DNA of 64,000 bases from positions 62,001 through 126,000 of the forward strand of contig JAQBPN010000130.1 of NCBI GenBank assembly GCA_028287505.1, written 5' to 3'. A model generated the notes under the pieces. The model saw only the letters and a program-made list of their open reading frames with translations, had not been told where the DNA came from and ran no database searches. This stretch comes from Fibrobacterota bacterium (GTDB lineage Bacteria; Fibrobacterota; Fibrobacteria; UBA11236). Shown here piece after piece: positions 15,618 through 24,637 of this stretch (its first letter is position 1; each line of letters starts with the position of its first letter). Made by a program: the position numbers and the translations under genes.

Positions 15618-16745
15618 ATGCGCACCCGACTCGCCCTTCCTTACCTCCCCGCCCTGCTCCTCGCCTCCCTCTTCCTCACCGCCCCCCTCCAAGCCCAAGT
15701 CACGGTCACCAAGTTCAGCAAGGACTTCCCCGGCGCCTACGCCTTCACCTTCGACGACGCCCTCCCCAGCCAAATCATCTACGCCGCCCCCTACCTCGAC
15801 CAAGTGGGCCTCAAGGGCTCCTTCTACCTCATCACCAACAATGTCATCGACGGGGCCGCCGGAAACGCCGCCATCGGCAAACCCACCACCTGGGCCGATT
15901 GGAAGGCGATCTCGGACAAGGGCCACGAAATCGGTTCGCACACTCTCACCCATACCGACCTGACGACCCTGGCCGCCGATGCGCTCGGGCGCGAGCTGAC
16001 CGAATCGGCGAAGATCATCAAGGAGAAGATCGGTATCACTCCCGTTACCCTGGCCTATCCGTACAACGCCTTCAACGCGACTGTGGGCAAAGCGATGTTG
16101 CAGACCTACATCGCCGCCCGCACGTCCCAGGTCGCATACGGGGATGTGGCCGGGTTCGCGAACACCACGGAGGCCATGAACAAATACGTGGACGGAGCCG
16201 TGGCCGGCAAGAGCTTCCAGATAGGCATGATCCATGGGCTTACGGAGCCCTACGCCCCCATGGACCCGGCGCAATTCCTGGAGCATCTGAAATACTGCAA
16301 GAAGCTGATGGACGATGGCAAGCTGTGGGTGGCCACCTTCGGCGAGATCCGCAAATACCTGATCGAAAAGGATTCCATCCATATCACCATCAAGACCCAG
16401 ACCGCGACGGAAGCCTCCTTCACGGCTGAGGCATCCCTGGACAGCGTCCGCTTCAACGTCCCCCTGACCTTCGCGGTCGCCTATTCCGGAACCGGGGCCG
16501 CGCCCGCGGGAGCCAAGGCCTACCGCGCCGGGTCCGCGACACCGCTTCCCGTGACCGTAGAAGCGGATCGCATCCTGGTACAGGCCGTTCCCGGGAAAGC
16601 TCTCATTTCTGTGGATTGGTCCGGGACTGCGGCGATCCATGAAACCGCGGCGGCGAACCGGCGGGCGGTGGGAGCCAGGACTTCGAAGCGGAAGTACTTG
16701 GTTTCCGGAAAGCGCCTGCTCCCGCAAATCAAGAAATCACCCTAA
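15618..16745 (+). CDS. Polysaccharide deacetylase (carbohydrate esterase family 4), exported
   Basis: This 375-aa protein has a signal peptide (about 1-27, cut after LQA) and a NodB-type deacetylase domain (about 36-225). Visible motifs are the catalytic/metal Asp pair in AFTFDDALPS, the metal-binding HEIGSHTLTHTDL and the LAYPYNAFNA strand. The family removes acetyl groups from chitin, xylan or peptidoglycan sugars. The last part (about 260-375) is a separate beta-rich region of unknown role. The frame is open upstream to 15351, but ATG 15618 directly precedes the signal peptide. It stands alone downstream of the tRNA. Confidence 0.87.
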   Translation: MRTRLALPYLPALLLASLFLTAPLQAQVTVTKFSKDFPGAYAFTFDDALPSQIIYAAPYLDQVGLKGSFYLITNNVIDGAAGNAAIGKPTTWADWKAISDKGHEIGSHTLTHTDLTTLAADALGRELTESAKIIKEKIGITPVTLAYPYNAFNATVGKAMLQTYIAARTSQVAYGDVAGFANTTEAMNKYVDGAVAGKSFQIGMIHGLTEPYAPMDPAQFLEHLKYCKKLMDDGKLWVATFGEIRKYLIEKDSIHITIKTQTATEASFTAEASLDSVRFNVPLTFAVAYSGTGAAPAGAKAYRAGSATPLPVTVEADRILVQAVPGKALISVDWSGTAAIHETAAANRRAVGARTSKRKYLVSGKRLLPQIKKSP

Positions 16746-16763
16746 GGAACGGGCGCAAATGAA

Positions 16764-16790
16764 AAGGGGGCTCCCCACGGGCCCCCCTTC
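16764..16790. terminator. Probable bidirectional terminator between convergent genes
   Basis: AAGGGGGC at 16764-16771 pairs with GCCCCCCTT near 16780-16788. On the minus strand the hairpin is followed by TTTTCATTT, so it best serves the small minus-strand gene at 16814-17143; on the plus strand it follows the deacetylase gene by about 20 bases. Confidence 0.55.
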
Positions 16791-16813
16791 CGGCACAGTC
16801 GAAAAGTTTTTAA

Positions 16814-17143
16814 TCAGCCTTGCGGGGCCTGGTAAGTCCAGTCCAGGGAGGTCCGGCCGGACTGTAAATCGTGCACGATCCGCATCATCGCGTTCTCGCA
16901 CTTCTTGAGGAATTGCAGGCGGGTTTCCTGCAGGGAGACTTCCCGGCGCACCACGAAGACTTCCTTCTCGTGTTCGATCAGGGTATGCACGTATTGGGGC
17001 GGCAGCCATTGGGAAAAATGCGTCACCAGGCCTTCCATGGTGGTGAACGAAAACTGCATGCCGTTGCCCGGAGACACCAGGGATTGCGTCCCCAAGAGCG
17101 GTTTTTCCGAAGGCGGCGGGTAGGGCCGCCACTGATCCATCAT
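16814..17143 (-). CDS. Conserved-looking small protein of unknown function
   Basis: This 109-aa soluble protein has no signal peptide. It has a Pro-rich start (WRPYPPPSEKP), then a mostly helical, charged body (LIEHEKEVFVVRREVSLQETRLQFLKKCENAMMR). I do not recognise the family. It starts at ATG 17143; a five-base-pair hairpin (CCCCG/CGGGG, 17145-17160) sits directly before the start. A terminator follows on its strand. It is divergent from yajC. Confidence 0.55.
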   Translation of the reverse strand: MMDQWRPYPPPSEKPLLGTQSLVSPGNGMQFSFTTMEGLVTHFSQWLPPQYVHTLIEHEKEVFVVRREVSLQETRLQFLKKCENAMMRIVHDLQSGRTSLDWTYQAPQG

Positions 17144-17305
17144 ACCCCGAGTATCCGGGGCGGCGGCCGGGAAGGTAAAGACCCCGGGAGGCCTCGAGGC
17201 CGCAGGGCCAGACTCAAAAGGCCCGAAAACCTCCGAGGCCTAAATTATTATATTGCTTGGACCGCCTCCCGGGACCTCCCGCCGGCACACTTTTAAGGAA
17301 AAACC

Positions 17306-17587
17306 ATGAAATTCAATGTTCAAGACCTGATGTTCTTTCTCCCCATGATCGCGATCATTTATTTCATGATCTTCCTGCCCAAGAAGAAGGAGCAACAGGC
17401 CCAGACCAAAATGCTGGAAGCCCTCAAGAAGGGGGATCGGGTCCTGACCACCTCGGGAATGTACGGGGAAATCGCCGCCATCCGGGATAATGTCATTACA
17501 CTCAAGTTCGAAGGCGGCGTGCGCATCGACTTCATCAAGTCGGCGATCACCCGTGCGGTGGATGAGAAAGAGGAAGTCAAGGCTTGA
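17306..17587 (+). CDS. yajC: Preprotein translocase accessory subunit YajC
   Basis: This 93-aa protein has a single membrane helix (about 8-26, FFLPMIAIIYFMIFLP) followed by the family's KKKEQQAQTKMLEALKKGDR and VLTTSGMYGEIAAI segments. YajC associates with SecDF in the inner membrane and supports protein export. AAGGAAAA precedes the ATG. The peptide deformylase and SpoIID-like genes follow closely on the same strand. Confidence 0.95.
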   Translation: MKFNVQDLMFFLPMIAIIYFMIFLPKKKEQQAQTKMLEALKKGDRVLTTSGMYGEIAAIRDNVITLKFEGGVRIDFIKSAITRAVDEKEEVKA

Positions 17588-17622
17588 GCAAGGCCGCGGC
17601 GGTTCCCGTAAGGAAATCCAAA

Positions 17623-18144
17623 ATGGTGCTACCCATCTATCTCTACGGACAGAAGGTCCTGCGCAAACGCGCGCAGGAAGTATCCAAGGTCACCCCGGAG
17701 CTTTCCAAGCTGGCCGAGGACATGTTGGAAACCATGTACAAGTCCGCCGGCATCGGCCTGGCGGCCCCGCAAGTGGGCCACTCCATCCGCCTGATCGTCG
17801 TGGACGTGACGGGAGAGGATGAGGAGCGGAAACCCTACTTCATGTTCAACCCCGTGGTGTCCGTGAAGAAGGGCGACTGCGTGGCCGAAGAAGGCTGCCT
17901 CTCCGTGCCCGGAGTCTGGGCGGACGTGGAACGGCCGGAAACCATCACGGTGGAATCCCTGGACAAAGACGGACGGAAACAGGTGCTCAAGAACATCGAC
18001 GGTCTCCTGGCCCGGTGCATCCAACATGAAATCGACCACCTGGAAGGGGTCCTTTTCGTGGACAAGATCTCGGCCACGGACCGCACCCTCAACGAGGGCA
18101 AGCTGAAGAAGCTTTCGAAAGAATCCAAGTCGGTCCCGGCCTAG
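17623..18144 (+). CDS. def: Peptide deformylase
   Basis: This 173-aa enzyme removes the formyl group from the N-terminal methionine of new proteins. All three family motifs are present: GIGLAAPQVG (43-52), EGCLSVPG with metal ligand Cys92, and HEIDHLEG with ligands His135 and His139 and catalytic Glu136. The frame is open to a TTG at 17584 that overlaps the yajC stop, but ATG 17623, with TAAGGA nine bases upstream, fits the family start better. It sits in the yajC-def-spoIID-like operon. Confidence 0.95.
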   Translation: MVLPIYLYGQKVLRKRAQEVSKVTPELSKLAEDMLETMYKSAGIGLAAPQVGHSIRLIVVDVTGEDEERKPYFMFNPVVSVKKGDCVAEEGCLSVPGVWADVERPETITVESLDKDGRKQVLKNIDGLLARCIQHEIDHLEGVLFVDKISATDRTLNEGKLKKLSKESKSVPA

Positions 18145-18153
18145 CCCAAACTG

Positions 18154-19692
18154 ATGCAGCGCACCGGACCCGCGCGGCTTTTCGCCCTCCTCCTTCCCCT
18201 TCTGCTGCTTTCCCTCTTCGCGTGCACGCCTCCCGTGCTGCACCCCGTTGGCGCGGTGAACGACGAATTCCATCCTGACACGACCACGCATTCCCCTGAG
18301 CCGCAATTCGAAGCCGGATCCGGCTCGCCGCTCCCCTTCCCGGAAGCCATAGACACCCTGAGCTGGGACATCACCGATACCGGATCGGACACCGGCCGCG
18401 CCGCCGCGGACAGCTCCGGCCACCGCCCCAATACCGGTTCCCGCACGCGCCCCCTGGCGCAAACCCTGCCTCCCGTCTCGCGCCCGGATGGCATCGTCCA
18501 GAAGCCGCGCCCCAAGGATCTTCCTGAACGCGTGCATGTGTTCCTGAGCAAGTCCGCCAAGCCGCTTTCCCTATATTCCCTGGGAGACATGCAGATCCTG
18601 GCGGAAGTGGTATCGGAATCCGGCGGCGGCAAAACCGTGACGGCCACCAGGCTGACCACTCTCAAGGGGCGGTTCTTCATCAAGCGATCGGGCGGCGGCT
18701 TCACGGTGGAGCAGGGCGGCAAAGTGATCCAGTCCACGTCCGCGAAGAAGATACGGATGGTTTCCGTGAACCCGTACAACCTGGTGGACGTGGGCGGATC
18801 GGTGTACCGCGGCAGCCTGCATCTGATCGGGGAGGCCAATGGGGAGATCACCACCGTCAACGTGCTGGGGGTGGAAGACTATCTGCGGGGCGTGCTGCCC
18901 TACGAACTGGGCACCGTGGACCGGGAGGCCCTGGAAGCCCTGAAGGCCCAGGCCATCGTGGCGCGCACCTACGCGTACAAGCGCATGATGCGCCCCGGCT
19001 CCCGGGATTTCCATATCTACAACGACGTGCAGGATCAGGTGTACAAAGGAGTGCGGGGGGAGTATCTCCTGAGCGACCGTGCCGTGTGGGAGACGCGGGG
19101 CATGGCGGTATGCCATGGGGACTCCCTGGCCATCTGCTATTACTTCTCCACCTGCGGCGGCCGCACCGCCAGCAAGCATGAGGTCTGGGGCGGGGACAGC
19201 ATCGCCTACCTGGTTTCGCGGCCGGACCTGGACAATATGGGCGATGCCTATTGCCAGGCTTCCAAATACTCCGCCTGGACCCAGGAATGGAGCCAGGCCC
19301 AGATGGCCGGCATCCTCAAGCGCAACCTGCGCTCGGCCGGCGTGGCGGACTTCCCGTCCTTCTCCACGGTGAAAGGCTTCGAGGTCTCCCAACGCGCCAC
19401 CTGCGGGCGCATCCGCCTTTTGACCATCCAGACCGACAAAGGACCCATCCTCGTCAAAGGCGACAAGGTCCGCTGGGCCATGCGCCCCGCGGCCACGCCG
19501 GAGAAGATCCTGCCGAGCGCATTCTTCAACGTAAGCCTGGCAGGCGGCAAGGTCACGGCCCAAGGCAGGGCCTTCGGCCACGGGGTGGGCCTATGCCAGG
19601 TGGGCGCCATCGGCCGCGCGCGGGCCAACCAGAATTTCGTGCAGATTATCCAGGCCTATTATTCAGGCGTACAAGTCGTAGAGTTCAAGTAA
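18154..19692 (+). CDS. SpoIID/LytB-domain lipoprotein (putative lytic transglycosylase/amidase-enhancer type)
   Basis: This 512-aa protein has a signal peptide and lipobox LFAC (Cys24), a Ser/Thr/Pro-rich linker (about 30-120), and a SpoIID domain (about 228-512). That domain carries VLGVEDYLRGVLPYELG, the family's catalytic-region Glu, then AQAIVARTYAYK, YYFSTCGGRTAS and RAFGHGVGLCQVGA. SpoIID cleaves denuded peptidoglycan during sporulation, but relatives occur in non-spore-formers. It starts 9 bases after def. Its 3' end overlaps the convergent glycosyltransferase by 8 bases. Confidence 0.88.
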   Translation: MQRTGPARLFALLLPLLLLSLFACTPPVLHPVGAVNDEFHPDTTTHSPEPQFEAGSGSPLPFPEAIDTLSWDITDTGSDTGRAAADSSGHRPNTGSRTRPLAQTLPPVSRPDGIVQKPRPKDLPERVHVFLSKSAKPLSLYSLGDMQILAEVVSESGGGKTVTATRLTTLKGRFFIKRSGGGFTVEQGGKVIQSTSAKKIRMVSVNPYNLVDVGGSVYRGSLHLIGEANGEITTVNVLGVEDYLRGVLPYELGTVDREALEALKAQAIVARTYAYKRMMRPGSRDFHIYNDVQDQVYKGVRGEYLLSDRAVWETRGMAVCHGDSLAICYYFSTCGGRTASKHEVWGGDSIAYLVSRPDLDNMGDAYCQASKYSAWTQEWSQAQMAGILKRNLRSAGVADFPSFSTVKGFEVSQRATCGRIRLLTIQTDKGPILVKGDKVRWAMRPAATPEKILPSAFFNVSLAGGKVTAQGRAFGHGVGLCQVGAIGRARANQNFVQIIQAYYSGVQVVEFK

Positions 19693-20986
19693 CCGCTACG
19701 GCCGGTTTGGGCTCCATCTCCAACCCGCGCTCGATGATCTCGAAGGGGTGGTAGGCTTCCAGCTCCGCCCGCACGCGGGCCACGTTCTCAGCAAAGCGCT
19801 TGTCCCCCAAAACCCGCAGCACTCCGCTCGCGATCGCCTCCGGGGTGGGCCGCTCCGTCCGAAGATCGATTCCCACTCCGCGCCAGTCGATACGGGCGTT
19901 GATATCGTTCTTGCCCTCGAGCTTTCCGGCCGACAATAGAGGTACGCCTTTCATCAACGCCTGCAAAATGCTCCCGAACCCGCCATTGCAGATGAACAGA
20001 TCCGCATGCCCGAGCAGGACGTCGAAATCGAGGTAATCCTCGATGATGACATTGTCTTGGGGAAACCGCTTGCGCAGGGCTTCCGTATTCCGGTAGCCGG
20101 TGGTGGCGATGACCAGATGCGGCCCGTCCTTAAGGGCTTCCAGGACCGGCACGAACAGCTTTTCCGGATCGCGGTTGTCCATGGTACCTTGGGAAACGAC
20201 GATGACGGTGGGATATTTGCGCAGTTTCTCCTCGTGCCCGATCCCTTCCCCGCTCTTGCGTTTGTGCGGCAGCAATGGACCGATGAACTCGAAGCCTGAA
20301 GGCCAATCGGTGCGCGGGTATTCGAATCCGGGAACCCCTATCTGGTAAATCCTTTTCGCCCTGCCTACGTGGAGATCGAATACGCTTCCCCGGTATGCGG
20401 GCAGTCCTTCCCGGGTCCGCAGTTCGTTCAGCAGTTTCATGCCCGGCTTGGTGGAGTTTTCCACCAGCATGCGGACGACCCCGTGGGCGATCTTGTGGAA
20501 GACGTTCCGCGGCGGCTTGAGGCCGAAAAAAGGCGGGGGCGTCCCTCCGCCGGTGGGAGCGGGCGTGGGCGAAGGGGAGATGACATAGACCCGCGGCTGG
20601 AGCTTCTCGGCGACCAGATGCGCCGCATAGAACGCGGCATCGCAAATGAACGCATCGAAAGGGAAACCGGCCCGCAATTCCCGTATGTCGTGAAAATGGG
20701 TTTCCAGGTTGGAAAAGAAGATCCGGGTCAGGGCGAACTCGATCGCCTTGGGCCCGGTTCCGAGCTTGGAATATTCGGGGTAAAGCTCGGTGATGTTTTC
20801 GGCGTTCACTTCGGTCGCGCGTTGGAAGGGGAAATGGGGCACGTTCAGTTTGGCCAACCTGGCCGCATAACTGGGCCCGGTATACCACCGGACGTCATGA
20901 CCCCGTTCCTTGAGGTGCATGGCGATGCCGGTCAAGGGATTGAAGTGCCCATCGAAAGGCATTGTGGCGAATAGGATCTTCTGCAC
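19685..20986 (-). CDS. GT1-family (UDP-glycosyltransferase/MGT-like) glycosyltransferase
   Basis: This 433-aa two-domain enzyme has an N-terminal acceptor domain starting with KILFATMPFDGHFNPLTGIA (the GT1 start with the catalytic-region His in DGHFNP). The C-terminal donor domain has VIVVSQGTMDN and the FICNGGFGSILQALMKGVPLL loop, where most relatives have H in the HGG motif but this one has Asn (CNGG). Such enzymes glycosylate small molecules or sterol-like acceptors. It starts at GTG 20986 with AAGGGGG upstream. It is convergent with the SpoIID-like gene. Confidence 0.85.
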   Translation of the reverse strand: MQKILFATMPFDGHFNPLTGIAMHLKERGHDVRWYTGPSYAARLAKLNVPHFPFQRATEVNAENITELYPEYSKLGTGPKAIEFALTRIFFSNLETHFHDIRELRAGFPFDAFICDAAFYAAHLVAEKLQPRVYVISPSPTPAPTGGGTPPPFFGLKPPRNVFHKIAHGVVRMLVENSTKPGMKLLNELRTREGLPAYRGSVFDLHVGRAKRIYQIGVPGFEYPRTDWPSGFEFIGPLLPHKRKSGEGIGHEEKLRKYPTVIVVSQGTMDNRDPEKLFVPVLEALKDGPHLVIATTGYRNTEALRKRFPQDNVIIEDYLDFDVLLGHADLFICNGGFGSILQALMKGVPLLSAGKLEGKNDINARIDWRGVGIDLRTERPTPEAIASGVLRVLGDKRFAENVARVRAELEAYHPFEIIERGLEMEPKPAVAVT

Positions 20987-21091
20987 GCAGGCCCCCTTGG
21001 ACGGGGAATCGGGACCCCGTGCTACATACCCATCAAGGTAGGACCAAGACCGCGAATGTCCAAACGGACACCGGCCCGTAGCGGCGCCGGC

Positions 21092-23218
21092 TCAGAACAG
21101 CGCCAGCCGCTTCCTCTGGACCATGCGCCCGCCGGCTTCCAGTTCCAGGAAGTAAGTCCCGCGGGGAAGCCGGGAGGCATCGAAGATTCCTTGTCCTTCA
21201 CCCTCAGGCGCAAAACCGCTGAACACTTCCGCGATGTTACGCCCGTCCAAGGCGCGCAGGGAAATCCGCACCTGGGCAGACCCGGCCAGGGAATACTCGA
21301 AGGCAAGCCGTCCCTCTCCCACCGACCTCGCCACCAATCGGCCCGCCGCGCCCGCCGCCTTCACCGCAGGACGTGCGACCATGCCGGTGGGCTTGCTCTG
21401 GCTGACCGTATACTTGACGGTCTGGCTGCCCGTGCCGCTCAGCTTGATGATCAAGGGATAGCATTCCAGACCGGGAAACGGGCTCCAGTATTTCGTCCGG
21501 TCCTCGCCGGAAACCAAGGTCACGGGCGAGGTGCTGGAAGTCACCCGCAGTTCCCAGACTCCGCCTTCCGCCGTGGTGATGCGGAACAGGCTGTCGCCCG
21601 CCAAAGCGTATTGGTTTCCCGCATTGTCCACGAAAGGCTCCACGATGCGGACGCCCGTGGGTGACGTGACGGTTACCTCGCTGGAATAGCTGTCGGCCTG
21701 GAAGCGGTGGATCCACGTGAACCCGGTGCCGGAACTGGCTCCGTTCGCATCGCGCAAGGCACCGGCCGAAGTGGCCTTGAAGCCCCCGGCCTCGGCGACC
21801 ACGCCCAGGGTAGCCTTCTCATCATACAGATTGGCGTAGTAGGGCGTTCCCGGTTTTTCGATACGGGCGGTCAGGGGCAACAGGGCTCCCTCGGTGGGCA
21901 TGTGCATGGCCTCTTCCCGGTTGTACACGGTCTGGGACGATACCTGCAGGAATCCGAGCGATCCGTAGCCTTCGAACCATAGGTCGGTGATGCTCCCGCC
22001 CCGGACCACTTCGCCCCGGTCGTATTGGCCGATGCCATCGTAGGCCGTGACGGTGGCCATGATCTTGTCCGTGCGGATGAGCGAGGTTTTGGCCGTGGGG
22101 AAATACTGGAACCAGTTCTTGCCTTCGGAGGGAATGGGGCCGCTGGCCGTGGCCGTGGGGCCGTATTCCAGGGCCGTGGCCAGGCTCTGGGCCCGAGCGA
22201 AGGCGGAATAGATGCAGGGCGGATTGCTGCTCGCATGCTTGGACGCGTGCGGTCCGTAGGGAATGAGGTTGTTGCTGCCGATGAAATTCTTGCTCAGGAA
22301 ATCCACGCTCAACTCGGCGCCCCGCAGGAAGGCCGGGTCCCGATCGGCCAGAAGTCCGAAGGAGAACGGGATGCCGGGAGCGGTCTTGGTGCCGCTTTCC
22401 AGCATCCACTTATAGGAGCGCGTGCCCCAGGAATTGTCGATGGCTCCGTTGGGGTACATGAACTTGGCATGGGGCTTCAATATCCGCGCCGCGAAATCCA
22501 CGTCCGCCTTGGTGTTGGTGAGGATACCGTACAAGGCGATATAGCCGATGGACTGGGCGATGTTGTAACCCAGGTCGATGCCGGCGCCTTCGCCCGTGAT
22601 GAAATCGTCCGCGTTGATGGATTGCATGGTGGTGACCATCAAGGCGGCGGCCTTGGTCATCCACTTGGCCGGCGCGCCCGGGAGGGCCGTGGTGGCCTGC
22701 TTCAGGGCCACGGCTCCCGTGGGCAGATAATTGAGATTGCCCTTGGGGAAATTCGCTTCGATCCAATTCGAGGCCCTGGTGAGGGAATTGGTCCAGGCGG
22801 TATTCTCCTGCGCCGTGAGCCGGTCCTTCAGAATGATATACGCGCCGGCCATGGAGATGACCTGATCGGCCGTGGTTCCGTCCCAGCCATCGTAGTTGGG
22901 CCATTCCTCGCCCCAGGCCCCGGCCGCGTTCTGCACCGTGATCATCCAGTTCCCCAGCTTAACGGCCGCGTCCGCATACTTGGCGTTCCCGCCATGCTTG
23001 AAGGCCACGGCGAACGGATAGATGGCTTCGCCGCCGCGGGAATGGGTGGGATGGTTGTCGGGATTGGTGCTGGGACAGACCAGCGCGCCGTAATTCTTGT
23101 TCCCGACGGTCAGGTTCTGCGTGGCGATGAGGCCGTCGCAAAGCTTGTACAAAGGAACCAGGTAATCGGGTGCGGCCTGCACGGCAATGGCGGCCAATAA
23201 AAGGAATCTAAGCAACAT
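21092..23218 (-). CDS. Large secreted protein with helical-barrel-like body and C-terminal sorting-type module
   Basis: This 708-aa protein has a signal peptide (MLLRFLLLAAIAVQAAP). The body (about 20-420) is rich in helices and aromatic/Gly turns (RGGEAIYPFAVAFKHGG, GAWGEEWPNYDGWDG), resembling alpha/alpha-barrel polysaccharide lyases or hydrolases, though I cannot name a family. A beta region follows (about 430-630). The last 60 residues (VRISLRALDGRNIAEVFSG, then LPRGTYFLELEAGGRMVQRK) look like the C-terminal module of secreted proteins in this group. I chose ATG 23218, just before the signal peptide; the upstream frame is a run-on. Confidence 0.7.
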   Translation of the reverse strand: MLLRFLLLAAIAVQAAPDYLVPLYKLCDGLIATQNLTVGNKNYGALVCPSTNPDNHPTHSRGGEAIYPFAVAFKHGGNAKYADAAVKLGNWMITVQNAAGAWGEEWPNYDGWDGTTADQVISMAGAYIILKDRLTAQENTAWTNSLTRASNWIEANFPKGNLNYLPTGAVALKQATTALPGAPAKWMTKAAALMVTTMQSINADDFITGEGAGIDLGYNIAQSIGYIALYGILTNTKADVDFAARILKPHAKFMYPNGAIDNSWGTRSYKWMLESGTKTAPGIPFSFGLLADRDPAFLRGAELSVDFLSKNFIGSNNLIPYGPHASKHASSNPPCIYSAFARAQSLATALEYGPTATASGPIPSEGKNWFQYFPTAKTSLIRTDKIMATVTAYDGIGQYDRGEVVRGGSITDLWFEGYGSLGFLQVSSQTVYNREEAMHMPTEGALLPLTARIEKPGTPYYANLYDEKATLGVVAEAGGFKATSAGALRDANGASSGTGFTWIHRFQADSYSSEVTVTSPTGVRIVEPFVDNAGNQYALAGDSLFRITTAEGGVWELRVTSSTSPVTLVSGEDRTKYWSPFPGLECYPLIIKLSGTGSQTVKYTVSQSKPTGMVARPAVKAAGAAGRLVARSVGEGRLAFEYSLAGSAQVRISLRALDGRNIAEVFSGFAPEGEGQGIFDASRLPRGTYFLELEAGGRMVQRKRLALF

Positions 23219-23429
23219 CGGAACCCCACGCGCCTGCCGCCGCGAAATCGCGCCGGCCCATTTCCCCCGGGTTCCAATATAGCGCAAGGGACACGGCGGG
23301 ATCGGGCTTTCCGGCCGCTATTATCGGGATCCCGTTTCGCGAACGGAAACAATCCTTGCGCGCCCGCTAACTTCGCAACGCAATGCTACTGCGGCGTCCG
23401 AAAATATTAGGCAGGAAGCAAATCGGGGA

Positions 23430-23630
23430 TCAGCCGCCGCCCAGGAATTTCACGATTTCCACTTCGTCACCCTCTTGGATCAGAGTGGCGGCGTAGGCGC
23501 TTTTGAGCGGGACTTTCCGGTTCAACTCCACCACCACCTGATCGATTTTCAGGCGATAGAATTTGATGAGGTGTTCCAGGTTCATGCCCGATTCCAGCTC
23601 CGCGGGCTGGCCGTTGATTTTGACTCGCAT
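23430..23630 (-). CDS. thiS: Sulfur carrier protein ThiS
   Basis: This 66-aa ubiquitin-fold protein has the MxVKINGQ start and the Gly-rich C-terminus (VKFLGGG) where sulfur is carried as a thiocarboxylate for thiazole synthesis of thiamine. Its length is normal for the family. No other thiamine genes are nearby in the window, so it is a solitary gene here. Confidence 0.88.
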   Translation of the reverse strand: MRVKINGQPAELESGMNLEHLIKFYRLKIDQVVVELNRKVPLKSAYAATLIQEGDEVEIVKFLGGG

Positions 23631-23706
23631 AGGTAGAGAAAAAGATACAAAGGGCCGCCGCGCCTGTCCGTCCCCGATTCTCCCGCCTTTTTTTAAAAGA
23701 AAGGCA

Positions 23707-23742
23707 TTGACCTAAGTATTCCCTGGCCTTATATTAAGGCAA
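23707..23742 (+). promoter_or_regulatory. Promoter and ArsR operator with leaderless start
   Basis: TTGACC (23707-23712), a 17-base spacer and TATATT (23730-23735) form a near-consensus sigma-70-type promoter. A perfect inverted repeat GCCTTA-TAT-TAAGGC (23726-23740) overlaps the -10 box, a typical operator for an ArsR repressor. Transcription should begin around 23742-23743, exactly at the ATG, and no ribosome site is present, so the mRNA is probably leaderless. This is computed by eye. Confidence 0.7.
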
Positions 23743-24084
23743 ATGCCTAACCAAAGCGCCGTCCTGAATTCAGTCTTCCATGCCTTGGCGGACCCCACCC
23801 GGAGGTCCGTCCTGGAAAGGCTGGGCAAGGGACCCGCCCCGGTCAGCGAGCTGGCCCAGGGGTTCGACATGGCGCTGCCCTCGTTCCTGCAGCACCTGGG
23901 CGTATTGGACGCGTGCGGTCTGGTCCTGTCCGAAAAGGCGGGCCGGGTGCGCACCTATCGGCTCGCCGAGCCCCTGCCGTTCAAAGTGGCGGAGCAATGG
24001 ATGGGCAGCCAACGCGTGGTCTGGGAACGCCGCCTCAACCAGTTGGATTCATACCTCATCAAACTCAAGGAGAAAAAACCGTGA
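23743..24084 (+). CDS. ArsR-family transcriptional repressor
   Basis: This 113-aa winged-helix protein shows [39 protein letters not shown] (recognition helix) and [12 protein letters not shown] (wing), the ArsR pattern without a cysteine metal site. It belongs to the subgroup paired with SRPBCC/AHSA1 proteins. It likely represses its own promoter through the inverted repeat over the -10 box. The partner gene starts within its stop codon (GTGA overlap at 24081-24084). A related pair with reversed gene order lies at 37049-37841. Confidence 0.9.
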   Translation: MPNQSAVLNSVFHALADPTRRSVLERLGKGPAPVSELAQGFDMALPSFLQHLGVLDACGLVLSEKAGRVRTYRLAEPLPFKVAEQWMGSQRVVWERRLNQLDSYLIKLKEKKP

Positions 24085-24590
24085 ACAATTCCATCATCAT
24101 CAAAGCCGATCCCAATCTGGACCTGGTTTTGGAGCGCATCGTGGATGTGCCCAAAGAGCTCGTCTGGGCCGCCTGGACCACGCCCGAACATCTCATGCAA
24201 TGGTTCACGCCCGTGCCGTGGAAAACCGTGGAGTGCGAAATCGATTTGCGTCCCGGCGGCATGTTCCGCACCGTGATGCAATCGCCCGAAGGGGAGAAGT
24301 TCCCGAACCTCGGCTGCTATCTGGAAATCACCAAGAACGAAAGGCTCATCTGGACCGACACCCTCGAGGCCGGATTCCGGCCGTCCCGCAAACCCGCCGT
24401 GCCCGGCCTATCCGGATTCACGGCCGTGATTGCCATGGAGTCCCATGGCAAAGGAACCAAGTACACGGCCACGGCCATCCACAGGAACGCGGAAGACCGC
24501 AAGCTGCACGAAGAAATGGGGTTCCACGAAGGTTGGGGCAAAGCCACCGAACAATTGGTGGAAGCGGCCAAGAAGCTGATGCGGACCTGA
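24081..24590 (+). CDS. SRPBCC (AHSA1/START-like) domain protein
   Basis: This 169-aa protein has the AHSA1 pattern: [20 protein letters not shown], then [23 protein letters not shown] and [12 protein letters not shown], with a C-terminal helix ([17 protein letters not shown]). The fold binds hydrophobic ligands in a helix-grip cavity; the ligand is unknown. It starts at GTG 24081 with AAGGAG ten bases upstream. The frame is open further upstream, but that part overlaps the ArsR gene. Confidence 0.88.
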   Translation: MNNSIIIKADPNLDLVLERIVDVPKELVWAAWTTPEHLMQWFTPVPWKTVECEIDLRPGGMFRTVMQSPEGEKFPNLGCYLEITKNERLIWTDTLEAGFRPSRKPAVPGLSGFTAVIAMESHGKGTKYTATAIHRNAEDRKLHEEMGFHEGWGKATEQLVEAAKKLMRT

Positions 24591-24637
24591 TGATGTTGGC
24601 CTGAGGATCTTGGACCGGGGTACGGCGGCCCGACCGC

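Noticed and set aside
22025-23200. A 391-codon plus-strand frame
   Set aside because: It is a shadow of the secreted 708-aa gene.
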